Assembly (NCBI GenBank): GCA_964534125.1
Contig: CAZHOJ010000011.1
Span: 1 to 64,000, forward strand
Source of the DNA: 2-02-FULL-55-14 sp964534125
GTDB lineage: Bacteria; Bacteroidota; Ignavibacteria; UBA10030
Reading direction: 5' to 3'
DNA: 64,000 nt
Both the position numbers and the translations under genes were made by a program. Numbering within the stretch: position 1 is the stretch's first letter; each line of letters opens with the position of its first letter. This document shows positions 52,837 to 61,015 of the stretch, one piece after another. The notes below the pieces were generated by a model. That model was not told the DNA's origin. It saw nothing but the letters and a program-made list of their open reading frames with translations, and ran no database searches.

Positions 52837-53334
52837 ATGACTTCCGACGACTCCATGGATGAGCCCACCACCGGATTCCAGTGGAAGTGGGTCATCCTTT
52901 CCCTGTTGATGTATCTCATCTTCTACTTTCTTCCCCTTATGCTGGTGCCCGGCGGTATCATCGCTGGCGGTGTCGCGAACGAGCTGTCGATGTATGTCAT
53001 CGGCATCTGGGGCACGGCCGGAGTGTTCATCATCTCGGCCGTGATGGCGTACTTCTCACCCGGCATCACGGTATGGGAGGCGGTCGTCTCCGCCGTCGGT
53101 GTGGTCATCCTGATGGTGGTGGTCCTCTCGCTTGAGACGAGCCAGCTCCTCATCGCGACCACGAGCGATGCGGTCGGCTTCGTCATCATTCTGCTGGTGG
53201 TCTTCGGCATGGCCTACATGGGCGGATGGTGGGGTGAGCGCCTCCAGAACATCCGCGAGATCATCGAGGACCATCCGATGGACCTCGAGAGTGTGGAAGA
53301 AGCAGCGGAGCACGAGGAGAAGGAGGAAAGATAG
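52837..53334 (+). CDS. Small membrane protein, function unknown
   Basis: 165 residues from the ATG at 52837; the upstream in-frame extension is repeat sequence. Four hydrophobic segments (about 19-40, 44-68, 75-100 and 108-127) and an acidic Glu-rich C-terminus (EEAAEHEEKEER). The family is not recognised. The leader bases CTCCTCCTATGAC resemble those at the YmdB-like gene (CCTCCTATGAC), so this start is preferred. Confidence 0.7.
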   Translation: MTSDDSMDEPTTGFQWKWVILSLLMYLIFYFLPLMLVPGGIIAGGVANELSMYVIGIWGTAGVFIISAVMAYFSPGITVWEAVVSAVGVVILMVVVLSLETSQLLIATTSDAVGFVIILLVVFGMAYMGGWWGERLQNIREIIEDHPMDLESVEEAAEHEEKEER

Positions 53335-53399
53335 CGCATGGGAAAAGAAGCCCGGGAGAGACCATCAGTGCGAAGCCCTGATTACGGAGTTCGGAGCGC

Positions 53400-56057
53400 G
53401 TGCGACTGACCCTTCTCACGATCGCGCTTTGTGCATTCCTCTTTGCCGATCTTCCCGTCCTCCTCGCCCAGCGCCCGCCGTTCCCGTTCCTCGATCCCTC
53501 TGTCCCGGCAGAATCCCGCCTGAACGACCTGATCGGCCGGCTTACCCTCGAAGAAAAAGTCTCCCAGCTGCTCTACGACGCTCCTGCCATCGAACGGCTG
53601 CAGATCCCCGCGTACAACTGGTGGAACGAAGCGCTCCACGGCGTCGCCCGCGCCGGTCGTGCCACGGTCTTCCCGCAGGCCATCGGCCTCGCTGCGACGT
53701 GGGACAAGCAGCTGATGTTCGACGTTGCGGCCGTCATCTCTGACGAAGCGCGCGCGAAGCACCACGATGCCGTCCGCCATGGGAGGCGCGGCATCTATGA
53801 AGGCCTCACCTTCTGGTCCCCCAACATCAACATCTTTCGCGATCCCCGTTGGGGACGCGGTATGGAGACCTTCGGCGAGGACCCGTACCTCAGCGGTCAG
53901 CTCGGCGTGCAGTTCGTGCGCGGCATGCAGGGGGACGACCCGACGTACCTCAAAACGATCGCCACGCCGAAGCACTATGCCGTCCACAGCGGACCGGAGC
54001 CGCTGCGTCACGTCTTCAATGCGGTCGTCAGCGAACGCGACCTTCGGGAGACATATCTGCCGGCGTTCCGTGCTGCTGTCATCGAAGGAGGCGCTCAGTC
54101 TGTGATGTGCGCCTACAACCAGTTCCGGGACCGCCCCTGCTGCGGGAGCGACGAGCTGCTTGCCTCCATCCTGCGGGGCGAATGGAAGTTCAGGGGATAT
54201 GTCGTCTCCGATTGCTGGGCCCTCATGGACATCTACAACATGCAGCATGCAGTGCCGACAGTGGCAGAAGCGGCCGCGATGGCGATCCGGGCAGGCACCG
54301 ACCTGAACTGCGGCGTTGCCTTCGACAGTCTTGTCACAGCTGTGCGGCTGGGCCTCGTTCCGGAAGGTCTTATCGACCTCTCGCTGCGGAGACTCTTCCG
54401 CGCGCGTTTGCGCCTGGGCATGTTCGACCCGCCGGAACGGGTCGCCTACGCTCAGATCCCCATAGACATGAATGATGCTCCGCCTCATAGAGCGCTCGCC
54501 GCCGAGGCCGCCCGGCGCTCGATCGTACTGCTGAAGAACGAGGGAGACCTCCTGCCCCTGAGGTCTGGTATCTCCCGCATCGCCGTCATCGGTCCGAATG
54601 CGGATGATATCGAGGTCCTGCTTGGCAACTACAACGGGACGCCGGCAGAACCGGTGGCTGTCCTCGCGGGGATCCGGCGTCAGGTTCAGCCGCAGACGGA
54701 GGTCATCTACGAACGAGGCACGAACCACACAGACCAAACGCCGTCTTTGTCCGTGGTCCCGCCTGGCGTGTTTTCGCATGAACGGAACGGAGAACGTCAC
54801 GCCGGGCTCTGGGCTGAGTACTTCAATGATGCTGCCTGGTCGGGTTCGCCCATGGTGTCGCGGGCAGAGCCATCCGTCAATGTGACGTGGTGGGACGGTC
54901 ACCCCGCGGAAGGGATACGTGCGGACAGTTTCAGTGTCCGATGGTCAGGCATGTTCACGCCTTCCGTGACGGGCCATTATCAGCTCGGCGCGCGTGTCTA
55001 CGGATCGTTCCGACTGTATCTGGCGGATACGATCGTCGTTGACCGCAGCGACCGGAACACCGTCCGCGGAGAAGCGGAAGGCATATACCTGCAAGGCGGT
55101 ACAGCATATCCGTTCCGGCTGGAGTTCAGGGACCGGCGACCGCATGCGTCCGCTCAATGTGTGTGGGAGATGCCCGATCCCGACCTCAGGTCGCGGGCGC
55201 TGAAAGCAGCGAAGGGTGCGGATGTCGTCGTGCTCGTGATGGGTCTCTCGCCAAGGCTGGAGGGGGAGGAACTGCCGGTCTCGATGGAGGGATTCGCCGG
55301 CGGGGACCGGACGAAGATCCGGCTTCCCAAGAACCAGGAAGCTCTCATTCGCGACATCTCGGCTCTCGGAACACCGGTCGTCCTGGTGCTGCTCAATGGT
55401 TCTGCCGTATCCGTCGTGGATGTGTCGGACAATGTTCGCGCGATCGTAGAAGCATGGTACCCCGGGCAGGCCGCAGGGACCGCCGTCGCTGATGTCCTGT
55501 TCGGGAAGACCAATCCCGGCGGTCGTTTGCCCGTGACCTTCTACCGGTCGGTGGAGCAGCTTCCCCCGTTCGACGACTATGCGATGACGGGGAGGACCTA
55601 CCGGTACTTCGAAGGTGAGCCGTGGTATCCATTCGGGTTCGGGCTCAGCTACACGACGTTCTCCTACAGCAACATGCGGATGAAGGAACGCATCCCGGCC
55701 GGCGACGACCTGATGGTGACGGTCGATGTGAAGAACACGGGCCGCCGCGCAGGGGACGAGGTCGTCCAGCTGTACGTGTCAGACCTTGAAGCGTCGGTCC
55801 CGGTTGCGAGATCTTCTCTTGCCGGTTTCGAACGCGTTCATCTGGAGCCGGGCCAGACGAAGAGTGTCTCTTTTATGATCTCGTCACGGGCATTCTCGCT
55901 CATCGATGCGGCGAACGCCCGCGTGATCGAGCAGGGATCGTTCGACGTGACCGTGGGCGGCGAACAGCCGGGTATGACCGGCCGTCTGCACGCTCCGACG
56001 ACGCAGACCATCACGCGGAGGGTGTTCGTGAACGGCACCGCCACACTCGAACCATGA
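53400..56057 (+). CDS. Secreted GH3 glycoside hydrolase with PA14 insert
   Basis: 885 residues from a GTG at 53400 with a signal peptide (1-22). GH3 N-terminal barrel with the nucleophile in VVSDCWA (about D271); the second GH3 domain (VLLKNEGDLLPL) is interrupted by a PA14-like domain (about 445-590, LWAEYFNDAAW ... HYQLGARVYGSFRLYL), then resumes with GLSPRLEGEELPV and ends in an Fn3-like module. Domain order fits beta-glucosidases or beta-xylosidases. Its stop overlaps the next gene as ATGA. Confidence 0.92.
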   Translation: MRLTLLTIALCAFLFADLPVLLAQRPPFPFLDPSVPAESRLNDLIGRLTLEEKVSQLLYDAPAIERLQIPAYNWWNEALHGVARAGRATVFPQAIGLAATWDKQLMFDVAAVISDEARAKHHDAVRHGRRGIYEGLTFWSPNINIFRDPRWGRGMETFGEDPYLSGQLGVQFVRGMQGDDPTYLKTIATPKHYAVHSGPEPLRHVFNAVVSERDLRETYLPAFRAAVIEGGAQSVMCAYNQFRDRPCCGSDELLASILRGEWKFRGYVVSDCWALMDIYNMQHAVPTVAEAAAMAIRAGTDLNCGVAFDSLVTAVRLGLVPEGLIDLSLRRLFRARLRLGMFDPPERVAYAQIPIDMNDAPPHRALAAEAARRSIVLLKNEGDLLPLRSGISRIAVIGPNADDIEVLLGNYNGTPAEPVAVLAGIRRQVQPQTEVIYERGTNHTDQTPSLSVVPPGVFSHERNGERHAGLWAEYFNDAAWSGSPMVSRAEPSVNVTWWDGHPAEGIRADSFSVRWSGMFTPSVTGHYQLGARVYGSFRLYLADTIVVDRSDRNTVRGEAEGIYLQGGTAYPFRLEFRDRRPHASAQCVWEMPDPDLRSRALKAAKGADVVVLVMGLSPRLEGEELPVSMEGFAGGDRTKIRLPKNQEALIRDISALGTPVVLVLLNGSAVSVVDVSDNVRAIVEAWYPGQAAGTAVADVLFGKTNPGGRLPVTFYRSVEQLPPFDDYAMTGRTYRYFEGEPWYPFGFGLSYTTFSYSNMRMKERIPAGDDLMVTVDVKNTGRRAGDEVVQLYVSDLEASVPVARSSLAGFERVHLEPGQTKSVSFMISSRAFSLIDAANARVIEQGSFDVTVGGEQPGMTGRLHAPTTQTITRRVFVNGTATLEP

Positions 56058-57253
56058 ACAGCGCTGCGGTCATGCGAGGTATTCTCATCTCGGCTCTCCT
56101 GTTCCCTCTCCTGGCAACCGCACAGTCCACCGAGCCACGCGCAACCACCTGTTCAACTGTCCTGCTGAAGGGCACGTCATCGTTGCTTGTCGGTCATAAC
56201 CTCGATGAAGTGTTCCATACTCCAGGATGGCTGATCGTGTCGCCCCGTGGCGTTGCCCGGCGGGACGTATGCGGCCATGAACTGCTCGGACAAACGTGTC
56301 CCACGCCCGACCTTCAATGGATCGCCCGCTATGGTTCGGTCGCGTTCGGTTTCAGCGCTGATCTGGCCGATGGCGGGATGAACGAGGCCGGACTGACCAT
56401 CAATGAAATGGGACTTGCGGAGACCCGCCATCCATTCCACAGTGACCGGCCCACGCTGCTGACCCGTCTGTGGATAAGGTACCAGCTCGACATGTTCGCC
56501 AGCGTCGAAGAGGTGATCGCCCATCTGGATTCGCTCAACATCGACGGGAACAACCTCTATGCACCCATCGCGGTCACCCGGGCTCACTATTTTATCACGG
56601 ATGCCCGCGGACAGTATGCGGTCATCGAGTTCCTCGACGGGAAGGCCGTTGTCCGTACCGGTGATGCGGCCGACGTGCCGGTCCTCTGCAATGACGTGTA
56701 CAGCAGAGAACGTGCCGCTCTGAAACGGTACTGGCGGTTTGGAGGGTGGATGCCGATCTTCGAGACCCTCATGTCCACGTATCCGCGGTTCGTGCAGGGG
56801 GCGTATCTCTCCTCCGCGTACGTCGAGCGGACATCCGCAGAGAACGTATCGTATGCGTTCGACATGCTCGGGACGATGCAGCGGCCGGACACGAAACAAT
56901 GGAGCATTGTGTATGATGTGAAGGAGCGCCGGGCCTGGTTCCGGACGGTAAAGGGTCCTTCGGTCCGCTTCCTGGACATGGACGACCTCTCCTTCGGCTC
57001 TCAGGAGCCTATCCGCATCCTGACGGATATCCATGCCGACGGAACCGGCGACATGTTACCGCGGCTTGTTACGTGGTCCGCGAAGGCTCAGGAGGATCTG
57101 ATCAGCCATCTGATCACAACGTATGCGTCATGGGTGGCGCACAACAACGGATGGACGGATATAGACGCCTATCTGAACATGGAGGAATCGGGGCTTGACC
57201 TGGACAGGTATATTCAACGCGCTGTTCGGGCAGCTGCAATGATGCACAGGTAG
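56054..57253 (+). CDS. Secreted Ntn-type linear amide hydrolase (choloylglycine hydrolase-like)
   Basis: 399 residues. Signal peptide (1-23), then CSTVLLKG with C33 as the likely N-terminal nucleophile, GHNLDE, and NEAGLTINEMGL, all in the pattern of bile-salt hydrolase/penicillin acylase V-type Ntn enzymes. C33 is not directly after the signal cleavage site, so maturation would need trimming of the preceding residues. Substrate unknown. Coupled to the GH3 gene by an ATGA overlap. Confidence 0.83.
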   Translation: MNSAAVMRGILISALLFPLLATAQSTEPRATTCSTVLLKGTSSLLVGHNLDEVFHTPGWLIVSPRGVARRDVCGHELLGQTCPTPDLQWIARYGSVAFGFSADLADGGMNEAGLTINEMGLAETRHPFHSDRPTLLTRLWIRYQLDMFASVEEVIAHLDSLNIDGNNLYAPIAVTRAHYFITDARGQYAVIEFLDGKAVVRTGDAADVPVLCNDVYSRERAALKRYWRFGGWMPIFETLMSTYPRFVQGAYLSSAYVERTSAENVSYAFDMLGTMQRPDTKQWSIVYDVKERRAWFRTVKGPSVRFLDMDDLSFGSQEPIRILTDIHADGTGDMLPRLVTWSAKAQEDLISHLITTYASWVAHNNGWTDIDAYLNMEESGLDLDRYIQRAVRAAAMMHR

Positions 57254-57326
57254 ACTTCGCTGTCGTTCATCCGCTCTTTTTTCGTCCCCTCCGTTCCATT
57301 TCTGAACATCTCCTTGTAGGTTGATA

Positions 57327-57355
57327 CGTGCACCGTAAACCGTGAACCGCGAGCC
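57327..57355. repeat. Intergenic ACCGTGA-type repeat
   Basis: CACCGTAAACCGTGAACCGCGAGCC in pieces: three to four decayed 7-bp units, like the in-gene repeat at 8203-8240. It is followed at 57383-57412 by CTTTTC-type repeats. Confidence 0.55.
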
Positions 57356-57418
57356 GGATGACCGGAACTGGCCTGACGTACACTTTTCCCTTTTCGCTTA
57401 TCACTTTTCGCTTCCTCC

Positions 57419-59371
57419 ATGCTTTCCGTTGACCATCTCACTGTCGGATTCGGTTCCCGAACGCTGTTCGAGGACGTGTCGTTCTTTGTGCAGCCGCACG
57501 ACCGCATAGGACTTGCAGGTCCGAACGGCAGCGGGAAGACCACGTTGATGAAGATCCTTGCGGGCTGGCAGGAGGCTGACGGGGGTACGATCAATACCGC
57601 GTCATACGTCACGGTCGGATATCTGCCCCAGGAAGGTATAACGGCAGCGGGAAAGACCCTGTATGCGGAGGCGGAGACGGCCTTCGATGACCTCCAGACG
57701 ACACAGCGCCGGTACGATGAAGCGGTGGAATCGCTTCACCGCCATGCTGCAGAATCCCCGGAGCATGCGGAGCTGCTCGAGATCATCGGAGAGCTTCAAC
57801 ACCGCCTTGAGGAGATGGACGCGTACACGGTCCGGTCGCGTATCGAAAAGGTATTGATGGGGCTCGGCTTCAGCGTTCCGGACCTTGAGCGGATGACGGA
57901 CGAGTTCAGCGGCGGCTGGCAAATGCGTATTGCCCTCGCAAAACTTCTGCTGAAGACGCCATCAGTGCTCCTGCTCGACGAACCCACGAACCATCTCGAC
58001 ATCGAATCGCAGGCCTGGCTCGAACAATACCTTTCGACGTACGATGGCGCTGTCATTCTTGTGTCCCATGACATTGTCTTCCTCGACAGCGTGACGAACC
58101 GAACGCTCGCGCTCGAACGAAAGAACGTCGAGGACCACTCAGGCTCTTTTTCGGATTATCTGAAGCATGCGGCGCTTCGTCAGGAGCAGCTGGAAAAGGA
58201 CTACGCAAGCCAGCAGGCCCACATCAAGCGGACGATGCAGTTCGTCGACCGGTTCCGCTACAAGGCGACAAAGGCGCGTCAGGCGCAGAGCCGCCTCAAA
58301 CAGCTGGAGAAGCTTGAACGGATAGAGCTGGAAGACGATGCTGATGAGATCGATTTCCATTTTCCGGATCCTCCCTCGTCCGGCAGGATCCTGCTCACCA
58401 TCAAGGACCTCTCGAAATCGTACGGTGAGAAGCAGGTCTTTCGGGACCTGTCGCTCACCGTCGAGCGGGGAGACCGGATCGCCGTGGTCGGTGTGAATGG
58501 TGCGGGGAAGTCCACGATGGCCCGTATCCTTGCAGGTGTTGAACCGTTCCAGTCGGGTGAGCGCGTGACGGGGCATAATCTTGTCCTCTCCTACTACGCA
58601 CAGCACCAGGCGGACGAGCTCGACCTGGACAGCGATGCTCTTGGAGTCCTCGATACGGTCGCGACGGGTGACATCAGACGGCGGCTGCGCTCCATCCTGG
58701 GGTCGTTCCTGTTCCGGGGGGACGATGTTTTCAAGAAGGTATTGGTCCTCTCCGGCGGAGAGAAAAGCCGTCTTGCCCTCGCGCGGATGCTTCTGAAGCC
58801 GGCGAACCTTCTCATCCTCGACGAACCGACGAACCATCTGGATATGCGCTCGAAAGCCGTACTGCAGGAGGCGCTCGAGACATACGAAGGGTCCTTCATT
58901 ATCGTGTCGCACGACAGGGGATTCCTGGACCCGATCGTGAACAAGGTCGTGGAGGTATCAACCAACGGGATCCGGACGTTCCTTATGAACGTCTCGGAGT
59001 ACCTCGAGAAACGCCAGAGGGAGTTGCGGGAGATGGCTGCAGGACCGATGCGATCGGCCGAAAAGGGGCCGAGGGTCTCAGCAAAAGAAAGACGCCGCGT
59101 GGAAGCAGAACGACGGAAGGAAATGAATCATATCCTGCAGCCGTTGCGGAAACGGCTGAAGCAGAACGAGGGGGAGATCCAGCGCCTGGAAGCGCAGATC
59201 GCCGCCATTGAATCGGACCTGACCCGCAAGGAAGTATACGACGACCCGGATGCTGTCATCCGCCTCGGTGCCGAGCTGAAAGAGCTGAAGAAGAGTCTGG
59301 AAACGGTGCTTATCGAGTGGGAGTCGGTGGGGGTGGAGCTGGAGGAGAAGGAGAAAGAGTGGAGGGAGTAG
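57419..59371 (+). CDS. ABC-F family ATPase
   Basis: 650 residues, two ABC domains with no membrane segment. Walker A at GPNGSGKTT and GVNGAGKST, signature LSGGEKSR in the second domain and FSGGWQMR in the first, Walker B plus LDEPTNHLD in both, and a charged linker between. The C-terminus is a coiled coil (about 545-650). ABC-F proteins act on the ribosome (Uup/YheS-like group by the coiled coil) and relieve stalling or confer resistance. Function here not determinable. Confidence 0.94.
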   Translation: MLSVDHLTVGFGSRTLFEDVSFFVQPHDRIGLAGPNGSGKTTLMKILAGWQEADGGTINTASYVTVGYLPQEGITAAGKTLYAEAETAFDDLQTTQRRYDEAVESLHRHAAESPEHAELLEIIGELQHRLEEMDAYTVRSRIEKVLMGLGFSVPDLERMTDEFSGGWQMRIALAKLLLKTPSVLLLDEPTNHLDIESQAWLEQYLSTYDGAVILVSHDIVFLDSVTNRTLALERKNVEDHSGSFSDYLKHAALRQEQLEKDYASQQAHIKRTMQFVDRFRYKATKARQAQSRLKQLEKLERIELEDDADEIDFHFPDPPSSGRILLTIKDLSKSYGEKQVFRDLSLTVERGDRIAVVGVNGAGKSTMARILAGVEPFQSGERVTGHNLVLSYYAQHQADELDLDSDALGVLDTVATGDIRRRLRSILGSFLFRGDDVFKKVLVLSGGEKSRLALARMLLKPANLLILDEPTNHLDMRSKAVLQEALETYEGSFIIVSHDRGFLDPIVNKVVEVSTNGIRTFLMNVSEYLEKRQRELREMAAGPMRSAEKGPRVSAKERRRVEAERRKEMNHILQPLRKRLKQNEGEIQRLEAQIAAIESDLTRKEVYDDPDAVIRLGAELKELKKSLETVLIEWESVGVELEEKEKEWRE

Positions 59372-59445
59372 GGAGTAGTGAGAGGGGAGACGGGAGATGA
59401 AAGATGGAAGATGGAAGATGGGAGAAGGGAGATGAAAGATGGAAG
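59372..59445. repeat. Degenerate GATGGAAGA-type intergenic repeat
   Basis: Purine-rich copies of a GGAAGATGGGAG/GATGAAAGAT unit immediately after the ABC-F stop. It is the complement of the family at 38118-38192. Confidence 0.6.
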
Positions 59446-59469
59446 ACTATGCTTCAGTCTTGAGTCTTC

Positions 59470-59688
59470 CTACTCTATACCTCCATCCGCCACGACATAC
59501 TCTGAATTGTCCCCGAATAGCTCCATCTGATTGTGTCCTGCCTGCCTTTCAAACATCGTCCCCTTCACCTGCGCATCGTAGGTTCGTTTCGAGCGAATGC
59601 CCTGCCATCGCCGCGGGTAGGACGCCTCGGCCTTGAGAAGGATCATCTGATTGTCAGGGAGCTGCTTCTTGCGTGATCGTCGCGGCAT
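59470..59688 (-). CDS. Small basic hypothetical protein
   Basis: 72 residues from the ATG at 59688; the frame also extends upstream without a better start. The protein is Arg/Lys-rich at the front (MPRRSRKKQLPDN) and has RRWQGIRSKRTYDAQ in the middle. Codon choice is mostly G/C-ending, as in neighbouring genes, which favours real coding. No clear Shine-Dalgarno. I do not recognise it; a short DNA- or RNA-binding protein would fit the charge, but that is a guess. Confidence 0.45.
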   Translation of the reverse strand: MPRRSRKKQLPDNQMILLKAEASYPRRWQGIRSKRTYDAQVKGTMFERQAGHNQMELFGDNSEYVVADGGIE

Positions 59689-59849
59689 GAGGCCGGGGTG
59701 CTGTGACAGTTGGCTCAAAATATGGATGTCTTTTGATTGCAGCAAGCGGCTCCCGGTGCAGGGGCCATCCCCGGCGGGCATTCTCTCCGGAAAAATCGTA
59801 TATACACCGTCAGATGTTGACCATCCATTGAACATTCGCAGGTCCGACC

Positions 59850-60950
59850 ATGGCCAGGATCCTTATTATAGACGATGAAGATGCCATTCGTGCGCTCGTC
59901 GCCACGATCCTGCAGGCGCAGGGGCACACAACCATCGAAAAAGAGGACGGAGAGCAGGGTCTGAAGGCTCTGGAGGAGGAGACACCAGACCTTGTCATCA
60001 GCGACATCCTGATGCCCGGCCTGACGGGATTCGATTTCGTCGGGGAGATGCGCAAGCGTCCCGAGACGGCCTCCGTCCCGCTCATCTTCATCACGGGTGT
60101 CCAGGATGAATACCTGATGCGCCGCGGGATGGAGCTCGGCGCCGACGATTTTCTCCAGAAACCCTTCTCTTCCGAAGCGCTCACGACTGCCGTCGAGACC
60201 CGCCTTAAGATGCGCGATGCCCTCCGGAAGCAGTCGGATGAGCGCCTCGAGCATCTGCGGCAGAACATCACCCTCAGCCTGCCGCATGAGCTCCGTACGC
60301 CCCTCAATGCCATCCTCGCCTTTTCGCAGATCATGTCGGCCGACCCCGAATCATTGGACGCGCACGACGTGAAGAAGCTCGCCACGAGCATCAACAGCGC
60401 CGGCAAACGGCTGCACAGCCTCATCGAAAGCTACCTTCTCTACGCGCAGATCGAGATCGCCGGATTCGACCCGAAAGCGAAGGAGCAGTTCACCGGCCAG
60501 GTCGCCGAACGCGCGGACAAGGTCGTCCGCACCTACGCCCGCGACGAGGCCCGCGAGTATGAGCGCGAGAAGGACCTGACGTTCGACCTGACCGAAACAT
60601 CCGTCGCCGCAACACACGACCATCTCGCCCGTATCGTGACTGAAGTGACCGACAACGCGCTCAAGTTCTCCCAACCCGGTAGCCCGATCCGCATCACGCT
60701 CACGGCCGAGGGTCCCATCGCGCGGCTCCGCGTCGAAGACAAGGGGAGCGGCATCAAGACCGATGATGTCTCCTCCATAGGGGCGTTCATGCAGTTCGAG
60801 CGGAAAGTGCGCGAGCAGCAGGGGACAGGGCTCGGACTCGCCATCACGCGCAGCCTTGCGCAGCTCTACGGCGGGGACCTCGAGGTGTCGTCAGCCTCCG
60901 GCAGGGGGACCACCATCGACGTAACGTTCCGCATCCCACAGGCATCATAG
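59850..60950 (+). CDS. Response regulator fused to a histidine kinase
   Basis: 366 residues, soluble. REC domain (1-120): D8/D9, phospho-acceptor D52 in SDILMPG, T82 and K104 in QKPF. Then HisKA with H146 in LSLPHELRTPL and HATPase_c with N-box EVTDNALKFS, G1 VEDKGSGI and G2 GTGLGLAI. The REC-HisKA order suggests that an upstream kinase controls the histidine kinase part. No DNA-binding domain and no partner gene adjacent. Confidence 0.94.
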   Translation: MARILIIDDEDAIRALVATILQAQGHTTIEKEDGEQGLKALEEETPDLVISDILMPGLTGFDFVGEMRKRPETASVPLIFITGVQDEYLMRRGMELGADDFLQKPFSSEALTTAVETRLKMRDALRKQSDERLEHLRQNITLSLPHELRTPLNAILAFSQIMSADPESLDAHDVKKLATSINSAGKRLHSLIESYLLYAQIEIAGFDPKAKEQFTGQVAERADKVVRTYARDEAREYEREKDLTFDLTETSVAATHDHLARIVTEVTDNALKFSQPGSPIRITLTAEGPIARLRVEDKGSGIKTDDVSSIGAFMQFERKVREQQGTGLGLAITRSLAQLYGGDLEVSSASGRGTTIDVTFRIPQAS

Positions 60951-61015
60951 CGGCGTCGGTCCGCTGTTCACATCTGATCGTTCGTTCTTTCACCCTCACG
61001 CGAAAGGTGCTCAGG

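Noticed and set aside
53382..54902. Minus-strand open frame opposite the GH3 gene
   Set aside because: Antisense to a complete GH3 enzyme; no recognisable domain.
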